A stretch of 64,000 nucleotides of DNA from Pectobacterium brasiliense (GTDB taxonomy: Bacteria > Pseudomonadota > Gammaproteobacteria > Enterobacterales > Enterobacteriaceae). The notes beneath the pieces are model-generated. The model was given only the letters and a program-made list of their open reading frames with translations. It was not told where the DNA came from and searched no databases. Shown here piece by piece: positions 45,117-54,163 of the stretch. The position numbers and the translations under genes were made by a program. The number at the start of each line of letters is the position of its first letter. Position 1 is the first letter of the stretch. The stretch covers positions 682,001 to 746,000 of the forward strand of contig NZ_JACGFN010000001.1 in the NCBI RefSeq assembly GCF_016950255.1, written 5' to 3'.

Positions 45117-46877
45117 TTAGCGCGGCTTGGGAATATTGAACTGTTCCAATGCGGGATTCACCGTTTTGGCAAAATCTTCCCGTCGGTTCTGGAGCTTGCT
45201 TTTGGCATTGAAGAAATTCACCAGCTCCGCAATCCCCATACCGATGCTTAGCGCCCCACTTACCGCCCAACCCACCGGACCTGCGGCCGCGCCAACGGCA
45301 GAGGCAGCCGCCGCACCGGCGGCCTCACCCGCAATGGCACCCACCACTTTTCCGGCAATCGCTGCGCCCGCTTTACCCGCCAGCCCAATGGCCGTTTTGC
45401 TCCCCGCTGCCTTGGTTAAGTCCTCTGCATGTAGCGACGATTTGGCAAAATTCATTACGCTGCGTCCGGCCTCTTTCACCGCTTGCGCATCGCTTTTTTC
45501 TCCGGCTCCCGAATGTGTCGCAGCCGAGAGCGAGGCATCCAGCCCAACAGACCGCGGTGTGGTCGGTGACGCCGTAGAGAAACGTTGGTTCATCGCCGCC
45601 TGCGCCAGCGACGGATCGGACAGCAAAATGGTGTTTATCTCGCGCGGTACCGTCTGCTCAAAATGTTGAATCACATCCCCGTCTTTCTGTAACGCTTCAA
45701 TATGTTGATTCAGCACCTTTTCCGTTTCTTCGGTATTCCGATACTCACGCCCCGCGACCACCTGTTCCAGCGTCTGTTGCAGTTTGACCAGCGCCGCCGA
45801 CTTTTGCGCCCCGCTGTACTGCTGCGGTTGAGTAAAAACCGCTTCATTAAGCTTGCTGATATCGGTTTTCGCTGCCAGCCCCAATGCTGCCGCGTTATGT
45901 AGCGTATCCGCCGCGTCCTGACTGTTCGTCGGTGCCTGCTCGCGAATCCAACTTTTCATATCTTTCATCATCAGTTTGCCATCATGCGGGACTCGTGCCA
46001 GCTTCTCCCCTTTGACATCCGCATGTTCCAGAATCCCAAATAATCCAGGATGCGACCAGATCCTCGCTGCCGCTTTTAGCTGGGGCGCTAGCGTCGGGTT
46101 ATCGGTGACGATCGCATTCAGATCGATCAGGGTACTGGTGCGATCGTTCTTTTGCGGCGGAGAATGCGTATAGGATTTTTTGGCATCGGCAGCATTAAGC
46201 AGCGGCTCGTTAGCCAGCAAAATTGCGGATGATTGCACTAACCGCAACGACTGTGCATCGGCTGCTGGATTTTTCTCTCTATAGATCTTCACGGCGTGGC
46301 TGGCATCGCTGGCACGTCGCTCCATATTTTTAATAAAGGATTTGGTATCGCGATTCGAGATATGTCCGTCTGCTCTACCACCGTCTTTTGCCGTATCCAT
46401 CGCCGTATAGATCGCAGGATTGTCACGCAGATAGACAAGCGCTTTTTCCGCGTTCGTCCCGCCATCCTGTAGCATTTTCGCCGCCGCCAACGGGCGATTC
46501 AGCGCCTTTGCCGCCTTCTCGCGTTCATTTTCCGGTAGATCGCTTAATAGCGGCGACCACTTTTCCAATGCTCTGGCATTACTGTGCTCCGAGCTATCGA
46601 TCGCCTGAAGATCGACGATCGGTTTCGGCTCCGCAATCAGCGAACTGTCTGCAATCTGCATGGTTGGCAGCGCGCGCGTGGGTGCCATCGTTCTTGAATC
46701 AGAGGGAACCCGTGATATGTTCGACGATGCGGCACCAAAATCGATTGAACGTGAACCCGACCGCATAACTGGCGATGCTGCCAGCTGTCCACCCGGACTG
46801 CTAGCCTCTGTATTATGTTGCGCAGGCAAAGGCGCGGTGCTTCCCCAACGGTTTCCGCCCTCAATACGATTGATCAT
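45117..46877 (-). CDS. hrpK: HrpK/HrpF/NopX-type type III secretion protein (putative translocator)
   Basis: A 586-residue protein with no Sec signal. The N-terminal ~100 residues are Ser/Pro/Ala-rich and disordered, as in type III secreted proteins. Two related repeats follow, each with a calcium-loop-like segment: DTAKDGGRADGHISNRD near residue 165, and a degenerate HADVKGEKLARVPHDGK near 290. This is the pattern of the HrpF/NopX/HrpK group. The C-terminal part (about 490-560) is a long Gly/Ala-rich membrane-inserting stretch (IGLAGKAGAAIAGKVVGAIAG, AAASAVGAAAGPVGWAV). Known members help translocate effectors into plant cells. A hrp box lies 113 bp upstream. No other hrp gene is in the window. 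Confidence 0.8.
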   Translation of the reverse strand: MINRIEGGNRWGSTAPLPAQHNTEASSPGGQLAASPVMRSGSRSIDFGAASSNISRVPSDSRTMAPTRALPTMQIADSSLIAEPKPIVDLQAIDSSEHSNARALEKWSPLLSDLPENEREKAAKALNRPLAAAKMLQDGGTNAEKALVYLRDNPAIYTAMDTAKDGGRADGHISNRDTKSFIKNMERRASDASHAVKIYREKNPAADAQSLRLVQSSAILLANEPLLNAADAKKSYTHSPPQKNDRTSTLIDLNAIVTDNPTLAPQLKAAARIWSHPGLFGILEHADVKGEKLARVPHDGKLMMKDMKSWIREQAPTNSQDAADTLHNAAALGLAAKTDISKLNEAVFTQPQQYSGAQKSAALVKLQQTLEQVVAGREYRNTEETEKVLNQHIEALQKDGDVIQHFEQTVPREINTILLSDPSLAQAAMNQRFSTASPTTPRSVGLDASLSAATHSGAGEKSDAQAVKEAGRSVMNFAKSSLHAEDLTKAAGSKTAIGLAGKAGAAIAGKVVGAIAGEAAGAAAASAVGAAAGPVGWAVSGALSIGMGIAELVNFFNAKSKLQNRREDFAKTVNPALEQFNIPKPR

Positions 46878-46989
46878 TCACGTCCCCATTCTGCTGTCGT
46901 CAGGATTAACAAGCGAATCTCCCGCGTCATGCAAACACAAAAAGGCCTGCAAACGTGCCGATCGCAGCATGACGGAGATAACTAAGCGT

Positions 46990-47017
46990 TGAGTGGCGTA
47001 AAACTACGATAAGTTCC
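46990..47017 (-). promoter_or_regulatory. hrp box (HrpL-dependent promoter) of hrpK
   Basis: On the minus strand: GGAACT, 15 bp, CCACTCA. This fits the HrpL consensus GGAACC/T-N15/16-CCACNNA and is correctly oriented toward the hrpK-like gene. Confidence 0.8.
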
Positions 47018-47645
47018 TGACGATATTCAGGGGCGTTTGATGGCTATTAGTCGCTTATTCATTTTTATGGAAATCGATTTCCACAGAATATTCTCGGAAT
47101 GATGGCGGGGAAATAAGGCAGGTCACAGATTAAGTGTTGTTCAATTACATATCACTATCATCATTAACATTCAAGAGATACCTCCCATTCTCTGGCAACC
47201 ATTTCCTCCGTTACGTCTATTCCTAACGCTTACAATAATCAGACCAAATGATTACAAAAAATTTCAAAGAGTAACCAAATGTGTGATCCATATAAATGAA
47301 ACAACGTTTCCTTTTCACCATAATGCCACTCATCCTAATTATCAAGTCTGCTGATAATTAGATTAACCGGTAACCGGTGGGAATTATCAACATTCACTCA
47401 TCAGCCTAAGCCATTTCGCTGATTGAAATACGCATAAGCTACGTCGCATATAAGGAGTCATCAATGCATTGATAGCAACCTGATTTACCAGGGAGAAAGC
47501 CCTGTCTGACATTATAAATGGCGTCATCATCATTTCTGGTGATTCTATTTTTACGCCCAAAAAATGACATCAACTGTCTGGTTTTAAAGATAGAGACTGC
47601 GCTCGACAATAATATTATTTATTCATCAAAAAAGAGAAAGACAGA
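47018..47645 (+). promoter_or_regulatory. Long regulatory region upstream of the first KdgM porin
   Basis: About 630 bp without a gene. It holds a KdgR-like box (47294-47315), a CRP-like half site in AATGTGTGATCC just before it, an inverted repeat AATTATCA/TGATAATT (47337-47359) and a double ACCGGT motif (47366-47378). Several regulators may act here. A long untranslated leader of up to 300 nt would result if transcription starts near the KdgR box. Confidence 0.55.
47294..47315. promoter_or_regulatory. KdgR-like operator
   Basis: AATGAAACAACGTTTCCTTT is a close match to the palindromic KdgR box (AATGAAAnnnnnTTTCATT type). KdgR represses pectin-catabolism genes in soft-rot bacteria until 2-keto-3-deoxygluconate accumulates. 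Confidence 0.75.
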
Positions 47646-48464
47646 ATGAAAATATACACACGTAACCTACTCATCGTTTGTGCCGGATTCATGCCGTTCC
47701 TCGTCCAGGCAGAAACCGACGGTAAAACCACCTTCCAATATGAACACAACTGGAAGACGGAAGACCGCCGCCACTCAGACTCTATCAAGCTGATTCATAA
47801 GAAAACTAACGGTTGGTCGTACGAAGTCAAATTCAGTACATCGGCAGGTGGAAACAGTAACTACGACGTTGCCTATGACGATATGCAGGGCGGCTCTGGC
47901 GGCATGGTGATCGGCAAAGACTTCAAGTTAAGCAAGGCCGCAACCTTAACGCCTACCTTTGAATTCTCCATCGGCAATTCAACCATGATGTATCAGCCGG
48001 GGTTGAAATATGGCTACCGAATTAACAGCGACTGGTCCACTTATGGCCGCTACCGCTATGAATATAAAAAGCCCTCTCGCAGTTCGCGTTATTCGACCAT
48101 TTCCGCATCTGACAAATATGGTTACGCAGGGGAATCTTATTTGTCAAAATCCGACACCGGACGTCATCGTCTCGATGCAGGGGTAACGTATTCCGGTTTG
48201 GATAAAATTAATCTGACTTACGTCTTTAACTACTACATCGGTGATAACACCACGAAATCGTATAAATACAGCAAGGGTGAATTCACGGAAAGAGAATACG
48301 CAGTTTATGATAATGGGAAAACGGATTATGAACATCAGTTCAAAGTTCAATATAAGTTAAACAAACAGCTAACTCCTTACATTGAGTATGATGATATTAG
48401 CCAATCCAGCACATCCTCAAGCCGTCAGGGGAAAATTAAAGTTGGTTTCAACTACGTTTTCTAA
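47646..48464 (+). CDS. kdgM: KdgM-family oligogalacturonate porin (first copy)
   Basis: A 272-residue outer-membrane protein with a signal peptide ending at VQAET. The mature start KTTFQYEHNWKTEDRRHSDSIKLIHK, alternating hydrophobic/polar strands, repeated aromatic-rich segments (YGYRINSDWSTYGRYRYEYKK) and the C-terminal KIKVGFNYVF with final Phe mark a 12-strand-type KdgM barrel. KdgM channels admit pectin oligomers. It is a little longer than the 236-residue Dickeya KdgM as I recall it, mainly through a Ser/Tyr-rich loop. A KdgR-like box precedes it and a second porin gene follows 132 bp later. Confidence 0.87.
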   Translation: MKIYTRNLLIVCAGFMPFLVQAETDGKTTFQYEHNWKTEDRRHSDSIKLIHKKTNGWSYEVKFSTSAGGNSNYDVAYDDMQGGSGGMVIGKDFKLSKAATLTPTFEFSIGNSTMMYQPGLKYGYRINSDWSTYGRYRYEYKKPSRSSRYSTISASDKYGYAGESYLSKSDTGRHRLDAGVTYSGLDKINLTYVFNYYIGDNTTKSYKYSKGEFTEREYAVYDNGKTDYEHQFKVQYKLNKQLTPYIEYDDISQSSTSSSRQGKIKVGFNYVF

Positions 48465-48596
48465 CAAACACAGAATTTTATAAAGGAAATACGCCGTATT
48501 TCGTGCCGTGTTGATGAAGAAAATGAATTCATGAATGAATTTTGTCTATCAGCGCACAATTTTCATAATTAACGATCAATATTAATGGTGCCCATA

Positions 48597-49349
48597 ATGA
48601 AAAAACGCTACCTTGTGGCCGGTATTCTCTTTGCCCAAATTTATGCTATTTCCGCGTCTGCCTCTGATACCAAACTTAGCTATGAACATAGCTGGGGAAC
48701 AATGAATCGCTATCACGGTGATGAAATCGGTATGCGGCATTTTATGGATAATGGCCTGTACGTTGGTGTTGAGCTGAATTTTTATAATAAGAATAAAGAT
48801 CTGACCATCGATGATGTCGTCTCGAATTCTTATGCTTTTTATACCGGCTATGCCTACAACTTAACGCCTGAGTTAACCCTGACGCCGAATCTGGAAGCGC
48901 GCTTCTATTCCGGCGGCACCAGCGGCGAAGGTGCCGTGGGTGATATCGGCGCGAGCCAGAGTTCCGGCGCGCGCTATACGCCAGGTTTGAAACTGACCTG
49001 GTCGGTGACTGACAAGACGGATCTTCATGCGCAATATCGCTATGACCTCAGAAAAATCACCCGCAGCAAACGTACCAGCACGGATGATGACACTCACCGT
49101 CACCGCTATGAAGCGGGCGTGGCCTACAAAGGTTTCGACAATTTCACGCTGGCGTACACCGCTTATTACTATCACGCGGATTACGTGCTGCAAAACAACA
49201 AAAAACATGACTACCAGCAGGATTTCGACGTGTCTTACACCATCAACGACAACTGGACCGCACACGTTGGCGTTGAAGATGTCGCCAGCGGACGCGATGT
49301 GAAATCGCGTGAAGGGAAAGGAAAAGTCGGCTTCACCTATACGTTCTAA
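48597..49349 (+). CDS. kdgN: KdgM/KdgN-family oligogalacturonate porin (second copy)
   Basis: A 250-residue barrel porin, paralogue of the preceding one. I take ATG 48597 (MKKRYLVAGILFAQIYAISASA, signal peptide); ATG 48585 is four codons upstream without a better ribosome site. The mature start KLSYEHSWGTMNRYHGDEIGMRH and the final GKVGFTYTF are typical. Strands such as YTPGLKLTWSVTDKTDLHAQYRYDLRK alternate as expected. It probably shares induction by pectin oligomers and works ahead of the periplasmic lyase encoded next. Which of the two porins is KdgM and which KdgN is not certain. Confidence 0.83.
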   Translation: MKKRYLVAGILFAQIYAISASASDTKLSYEHSWGTMNRYHGDEIGMRHFMDNGLYVGVELNFYNKNKDLTIDDVVSNSYAFYTGYAYNLTPELTLTPNLEARFYSGGTSGEGAVGDIGASQSSGARYTPGLKLTWSVTDKTDLHAQYRYDLRKITRSKRTSTDDDTHRHRYEAGVAYKGFDNFTLAYTAYYYHADYVLQNNKKHDYQQDFDVSYTINDNWTAHVGVEDVASGRDVKSREGKGKVGFTYTF

Positions 49350-49447
49350 CCACGGCTTACCTTTCTAACAACAGCTTACTGCTCTGCCATCTTTCTCGGG
49401 GGTCCTGTTCATCAAGCGGGATCCCTTTATTACAAGCCATGCACTAA

Positions 49448-49564
49448 ATAATTCGAGTTGCAAGAAGGCGGCAAGTGAAGGAATCCCGATGAGCTTACTC
49501 AGGTAAGTGATTCGGGTGAGTGAACGTAGCCAACGCACATGCAGCTTGAAGTATGACGAGCATA
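49448..49564. repeat. Enterobacterial intergenic palindromic repeat (about 117 bp)
   Basis: The element starts with TTCGAGTTGCAAGAAGGCGG and ends with GCAGCTTGAAGTATGACG. Its ends are imperfect inverted repeats (GAGTTGCA against TGCAGCTT). I recognise the sequence type as a repeat scattered between genes in Pectobacterium, Serratia and Yersinia. It lies between the porin and lyase genes and ends 30 bp before the lyase start. Confidence 0.7.
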
Positions 49565-49593
49565 TGGATGAATCATCGTTACAGGTAGATAAA

Positions 49594-51300
49594 ATGAAAA
49601 GATTTGCGCTGTCGCTCCTTGCGGGTCTGGTTGCTTTACAGGCCAGCGCCGCTACGCCTGACCGTCTCACCATCGTCAATCAGTATGTTGATAACGTGCT
49701 GACCAAAGCTGGCGACCACTATCACGGTCAGTCGCCAACGCCATTACTTGCGGATGGTGTCGATCCGCGTACGGGCAAACAGATGGAGTGGATTTTCCCT
49801 GATGGTCGTCAGGCCGTGCTCTCCAACTTCTCCGCACAACAGAACCTAATGCGCGTACTGGTCGGGCTCAGCAACCTGAGCGGCAACCCTAGCTATAAGC
49901 AGCGTGCCGAAGCGATAGTGAAGTATCACTTTCAGCACTATCAAGATGAGAGCGGCCTGCTGATTTGGGGCGGCCACCGTTTTGTGGATCTAAAAACGCT
50001 ACAGCCGGAAGGCCCGAGCGAAAAAGAGATGGTGCATGAGCTGAAAAATGCCTATCCCTACTACGATTTGATGTTCAGCGTCGATAAAGATGCAACCGCA
50101 CGCTTTATTCGCGGTTTCTGGAATGCACACGTTTATGACTGGAAGATCATGGAAACCAGTCGCCACGGTAAATACGGACAAAAAATGGGTGCGCTCTGGC
50201 AAAGCCCGTTTGAGCAACAGCCGCCCTTCTTCGCCACCAAAGGCCTCAGCTTCCTGAATGCGGGTAACGATCTGATCTATTCCGCCTCGCTGCTGTACAA
50301 ATACAATAAAGAAGACGGCGCGCTGGTCTGGGCAAAACGTCTGGCACAGCAGTATGTGCTGCCGCGGGATAAAGCGACTGGACTCGGCGTGTATCAGTTT
50401 ACGCAGGCGCTGAAGCGCGATGAAACCACCGACGATACCGATACGCATTCCAAATATGGCGATCGCGCCCAGCGTCAGTTTGGCCCAGAGTTCGGCCCTA
50501 CCGCGCTGGAAGGCAATATGATGCTGAAAGGACGCACCAGCACGATCTATTCCGAAAATGCGATCATGCAGCTCCAATTGGGTAAAGATTTAGGTTCGGA
50601 AGGCAAGGAACTTCTGACGTGGACAACCGATGGCCTGAAAGCCTTTGCCAAGTATGCCTACAACGAGTCCGATAATACGTTCCGCCCGATGCTCGCTAAC
50701 GGCAAAGATCTCTCCAATTACGTTCTGCCGCGTGATGGCTACTACGGCAAAAAAGGCACTGTGATCAAGCCTTATCCTGCGGATAATTCATTCCTGCTTT
50801 CGTATTCTCGTGCCTATACCGTTTCACCGGACGCCGAACTGTGGCGTGTCGCACGCGGCATCGCTCGCGCACAGGGACTGGGTGAGTTAGGTTCAGCGCC
50901 GGGTAAAGACGTCAAAGTGGATCTCGCTACCAAGAACAACGATCCTTACGCCCTGTTCGCGCTGCTGGATCTGTATCAGGCGAGTAAAGTGAAAGACTAT
51001 CTGTCGCTGGCGGAAAAAGTGGGCGATAACATTATCAGTACGCGTTATCAAAACGGCTTCTTTATGGCCGATCCCAACAGACAATATGCCGATGTCGATA
51101 CCATCGAACCTTACGCTTTGTTAGCGCTGGAAGCGGCGGTACGCAATCAGCCACAATCCGTTGCACCGTTCCTGAATGGTGCGGGCTTCACCGAAGGCGG
51201 CTACCGTATGGAAGATGGTTCAACTCGCGTGTCCACTCGCGATAACGAGATCTTCCTGTTGAACGTTGGCGAAACCTTGAAACCCAACAACAAGAAGTAA
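49594..51300 (+). CDS. Periplasmic family-2 polysaccharide lyase (exopolygalacturonate lyase)
   Basis: A 568-residue PL2 pectate lyase. The signal peptide MKRFALSLLAGLVALQASA starts at ATG 49594, after ACAGGTAGATAAA; the longer frame from 49507 lies in the intergenic repeat. The mature protein is an (alpha/alpha)-barrel type with LLIWGGHRFVDLKTLQPEG, HELKNAYPYYDLMF, WKIMETSRHGKYG, ARRLAQQYV-like and FLLSYSRAYTVSPDAELWRVARG stretches. PL2 enzymes release disaccharides from polygalacturonate ends. The signal peptide makes this the periplasmic type, unlike cytoplasmic PelW. It degrades oligomers entering through the two porins upstream. A hairpin at 51317-51344 follows. Confidence 0.9.
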   Translation: MKRFALSLLAGLVALQASAATPDRLTIVNQYVDNVLTKAGDHYHGQSPTPLLADGVDPRTGKQMEWIFPDGRQAVLSNFSAQQNLMRVLVGLSNLSGNPSYKQRAEAIVKYHFQHYQDESGLLIWGGHRFVDLKTLQPEGPSEKEMVHELKNAYPYYDLMFSVDKDATARFIRGFWNAHVYDWKIMETSRHGKYGQKMGALWQSPFEQQPPFFATKGLSFLNAGNDLIYSASLLYKYNKEDGALVWAKRLAQQYVLPRDKATGLGVYQFTQALKRDETTDDTDTHSKYGDRAQRQFGPEFGPTALEGNMMLKGRTSTIYSENAIMQLQLGKDLGSEGKELLTWTTDGLKAFAKYAYNESDNTFRPMLANGKDLSNYVLPRDGYYGKKGTVIKPYPADNSFLLSYSRAYTVSPDAELWRVARGIARAQGLGELGSAPGKDVKVDLATKNNDPYALFALLDLYQASKVKDYLSLAEKVGDNIISTRYQNGFFMADPNRQYADVDTIEPYALLALEAAVRNQPQSVAPFLNGAGFTEGGYRMEDGSTRVSTRDNEIFLLNVGETLKPNNKK

Positions 51301-51316
51301 GCGTTAATCCTCAACA

Positions 51317-51344
51317 TGCCAATGGTGGTTCGCTGCCATTGGCA
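51317..51344 (+). terminator. Terminator-like hairpin after the PL2 gene
   Basis: TGCCAATGG/CCATTGGCA, 9-bp perfect stem, followed by ATCCCCTCTTGTT. The T-content is modest. Confidence 0.6.
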
Positions 51345-51501
51345 ATCCCCTCTTGTTATCCTGCTCAATTATTCACCGAACAAGACCGCCATTATCAGGT
51401 GTGATTCTTAATCATATGCTGCTTAACATGTGGAGTTTACAGAACACAATGCCGGCCACGGTGAACGTGACCAGCATGAAGTAATGCAATAATTTCAAGC
51501 G

Positions 51502-52623
51502 TTAGTTAACCAGAGGGACTTCCGGGTGCACGCCGATCCATCCCGGAGTCGGTTCGCCTTTCGCTTCCCCCACATACAAACTCAGCTGTGAGCGAAAACG
51601 TTCGACCGCACCGCGATCGTACATGAAATCAGCAAATGCCTGAGGGCGAGTGTTACGGTATTCCCAGATATGTTTGTAGCCCACTGGCGGCTCAACATCG
51701 GTACGTACCGACCACATACGTGAGACCTGAGTTTGCGTTTGCGGATCCAGCACCCAGCTTAGGTACAGCTTGGCGCTTTCCGGGTGTTTAGCCTGTTTGA
51801 AGATAGCGGCACGTTGCGCCCAGGAAACAAAAGGATCGGACTTCGGCAGAACAAAGCGTGTCACCGCATCGGCTGCCGGAACGAGCGCACCGGAACTGGT
51901 AAACGTCGCACTATATTTTCCTGTCGCGATCTCAGCACCGGGTACGTTAGTTCCGCGCACATAGACAGGATCCTGCTCCTGCAATTTTTTAACAAAATCC
52001 CAGCCGTATTTATCCACGGCCAGTTTGTACCAGAACAGTACTGCATCGTCGTCGTTCGGATAGGCCAGAATCAAATTACCTCTCAGATTGGGACGAAGGT
52101 AATCATTAACTTCACGCGGCCAGGATTTTTCATCGAGAAGCTGGGTGTTGACCAAATTACTGAATGCGATGACATAGGCACCAGTCCAGGCACCATCTGC
52201 ATCACGAAATTCCGGGTAGATTTTGTCCCAGCCACGCGCTTTGTAGTTCAGCAGCACGCCTTCTTTTTTCCAGCGCGGGAAATTCTGCACCGTTTGCAGT
52301 TGCACCACATCAGGAATCAGGGTGCCGGTCGCCAGTTGGTTATCGATACGGGCATCATGGTATTTGCTGTAATCGACAATCACATTCAGCTTCATGCCAG
52401 GAAAACGCGTCTCAAATGCCCGCTTGAAGCCAGCCTGCTGTGACTGCACATCGCCACCGGCATACACGGTGACCGTACCGCCTTCTCTCAACGCACTCTG
52501 ATAGATTTGATCCAGCGAACGCGTCTCAATTTCGACGCCCGCCTGACTTTGCCCGACGCTGAGACCGGCCATCATGGCTAGCATCAGCACTGTTTTCTTC
52601 AGGTACTTCCCAGTGTATTGCAT
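51502..52623 (-). CDS. ABC solute-binding protein, Fe3+/thiamine-type (orphan)
   Basis: A 373-residue extracellular binding protein (family 1 / AfuA-like). The ATG at 52623 (MQYTGKYLKKTVLMLAMMAGLSVGQSQA) follows AAGGAAATCACA; the frame to 52638 crosses that ribosome site. Mature-domain markers are GGTVTVYAGGDVQSQQAGFKRAFETRFPGMKLNVIVDYS, PDVVQLQTVQNFPRW, and a tyrosine/aspartate-rich middle. The family binds ferric iron, thiamine, polyamines or phosphonates. No permease or ATPase gene is adjacent in the window, so the cognate system is elsewhere or lost. Confidence 0.78.
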   Translation of the reverse strand: MQYTGKYLKKTVLMLAMMAGLSVGQSQAGVEIETRSLDQIYQSALREGGTVTVYAGGDVQSQQAGFKRAFETRFPGMKLNVIVDYSKYHDARIDNQLATGTLIPDVVQLQTVQNFPRWKKEGVLLNYKARGWDKIYPEFRDADGAWTGAYVIAFSNLVNTQLLDEKSWPREVNDYLRPNLRGNLILAYPNDDDAVLFWYKLAVDKYGWDFVKKLQEQDPVYVRGTNVPGAEIATGKYSATFTSSGALVPAADAVTRFVLPKSDPFVSWAQRAAIFKQAKHPESAKLYLSWVLDPQTQTQVSRMWSVRTDVEPPVGYKHIWEYRNTRPQAFADFMYDRGAVERFRSQLSLYVGEAKGEPTPGWIGVHPEVPLVN

Positions 52624-53045
52624 TGTGATTTCCTTCACTTAATGAATAAAACCCGCACCGACAAACGACAGATAGCAGCCGTTAAAACGGCAACGGTCTA
52701 ACCAGCGGATCGCGAGTCAGCGACGCGCAGGATTGGAGCGACGTTAGAGGATCGTCAAACGTAAATAAGAATATAAAGCGTATAATCCTTCATTGATATA
52801 TCTCCCATCCGAGGATCATCTCCCCGTTTCCATTAGGATAATTCGCATCGAGTTTACAGGATTAAATAAAAACACATACCAAGAAAAAGCGAACAATATA
52901 GTTAAAAATATTGAATGGCTAAAATTAGGTCACGCTTTCATGTGGGATAAATGCAGTATCGAGAAAAGATAGGATGGGGTTATTTATCTTATGAAATCAT
53001 TCCAATTTTAATGATATTACTTAATACCATACCAAAATGAGAATA
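52624..53045. other. AT-rich gene-free region upstream of the orphan binding protein
   Basis: About 420 bp, very AT-rich from 52850. It should hold the promoter of the binding-protein gene. I see no frame with a ribosome site and no clear operator. Confidence 0.45.
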
Positions 53046-53429
53046 TTAGGATTGCAATTTATTTTTAACAGAGGGAAAAACATCACCGGAGAATACATTT
53101 TCTGGCATAACGTCAAGATAATCCGGGAGCAGACCATATTCATCCAGAAACACCCGATGCTGCGCAATAATTGCAAACGCTTGCTGCAACGGCACTTTTA
53201 TTTTTTCTGCACCGGCAATCCACTGCTGGTTATACCGTAAAAACTCCGCCACTTTTTCCAGTTCCGCTAACGACCATTGATCGATGGGATCGTAAGCCAG
53301 TTCAAGCTCGGCGATATAGGTTCGAAGTTCAGATAAATAATGCTGAAACAGATCAAAATCAGCCACGGTGGCACAGGCAGCTCGATTAAAAAAAGCGTTA
53401 AATGCCTGCTGAACCAATCCCCTATTCAT
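53046..53429 (-). CDS. Unknown small protein, 127 aa (immunity-like position)
   Basis: I do not recognise it. A mostly helical acidic protein (LVQQAFNAFFNRAACATVADFDLFQHYLSELRTYIAELELAYDP), no signal peptide or membrane segment. The start is taken at MNRGLVQQ (53429) since the longer frame to 53465 has no ribosome site. It lies 49 bp after a second unknown gene at the left end of the contact-inhibition locus, where cytosolic immunity proteins of lost toxins would be found. That role is only suggested by position. Confidence 0.55.
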   Translation of the reverse strand: MNRGLVQQAFNAFFNRAACATVADFDLFQHYLSELRTYIAELELAYDPIDQWSLAELEKVAEFLRYNQQWIAGAEKIKVPLQQAFAIIAQHRVFLDEYGLLPDYLDVMPENVFSGDVFPSVKNKLQS

Positions 53430-53478
53430 ATAATGCACATCCCTAACCTGTCTGATTTTCGCCATATTCTATATCAAC

Positions 53479-54030
53479 TTATTGCGCGTACGGCACCGAA
53501 TACACTGCAAATATTCTGCATGGGCCAGGTTCACAGCCGTAAAAAACGCCACTTTCCAGATGCCTTTTCGCCTCATCAAAAGACGCCAGCAGGCAATGCT
53601 CATTAACATCCAGCTCTTGCGCCATATGGTTGCAGGATAAATAGGAACACTCTGGTGATTGCTCAAGGTGGAAAGAGACAATATCAAAACCCTGCAACAC
53701 TTTTTGCTGTGGTATCTTCACATCGGTATCAAAAGATGCTTCCGGCTCGAACAGGCTCCATTCTACTGTATCTTCATCATACTGATACTCGTATGCCTCG
53801 TAATAAAACATCGTAGTATCGGCCAGATCAATTCCTTGTTCTTTTGCCAGAGAATAAATTACCTCCGGCGAATCAAACAGCCAGTAGCCGTTATGACGCC
53901 AAAACGGAATATATTCACAAAAGGCATCAGAGACACAGCAGCTCACCGAGTAAATGTCTTTTACCTGATCGGCGTTAAGCCAGTCAGGTTTTAGTGCGAC
54001 TCTTTTAGCTAAGTATCCGATGGGGATCAT
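53479..54030 (-). CDS. Unknown protein, 183 aa (immunity-like position)
   Basis: I do not recognise the family. An acidic, aromatic-rich cytosolic protein (MFYYEAYEYQYDEDTVEWSLFEPE), with cysteines in SCCVSDAFCEY and CEPGPCRIF and no signal peptide. ATG 54030 follows AAGGAGAACAACAG, a strong ribosome site. High acidity and size suit an immunity protein; the position, just past a symE remnant seam at the far end of the CDI array, supports this weakly. The C-terminal ~45 residues (SFDEAKRHLESGVFYGCEPG) are unlike anything else here. Confidence 0.62.
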   Translation of the reverse strand: MIPIGYLAKRVALKPDWLNADQVKDIYSVSCCVSDAFCEYIPFWRHNGYWLFDSPEVIYSLAKEQGIDLADTTMFYYEAYEYQYDEDTVEWSLFEPEASFDTDVKIPQQKVLQGFDIVSFHLEQSPECSYLSCNHMAQELDVNEHCLLASFDEAKRHLESGVFYGCEPGPCRIFAVYSVPYAQ

Positions 54031-54054
54031 CTGTTGTTCTCCTTCGTGTTTCTG

Positions 54055-54117
54055 GTGAGCGTTATTGTAACCGTTGAGCAGGGTAAACTGGTGATTGAGA
54101 CTGAGCTGGAATTTTGA
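54055..54117 (+). pseudogene. symE: symE-like 3' remnant 1
   Basis: Plus-strand frame ending VSVIVTVEQGKLVIETELEF, stop. It matches the C-terminal strand pair of SymE-type type I toxins. No 5' part is present. It lies between the unknown gene at 54030 and the terminator of the Imm63-like gene. Confidence 0.7.
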
Positions 54118-54128
54118 CCGGTAAATGT

Positions 54129-54157
54129 AAAAACCCCAGCCTGTTTTAGGGGCCGGG
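54129..54157 (-). terminator. Terminator after the Imm63-like gene
   Basis: Minus strand: CCCGGCC/GGCTGGG stem (one G-U pair), then TTTTT. Confidence 0.75.
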
Positions 54158-54163
54158 ATTTTG

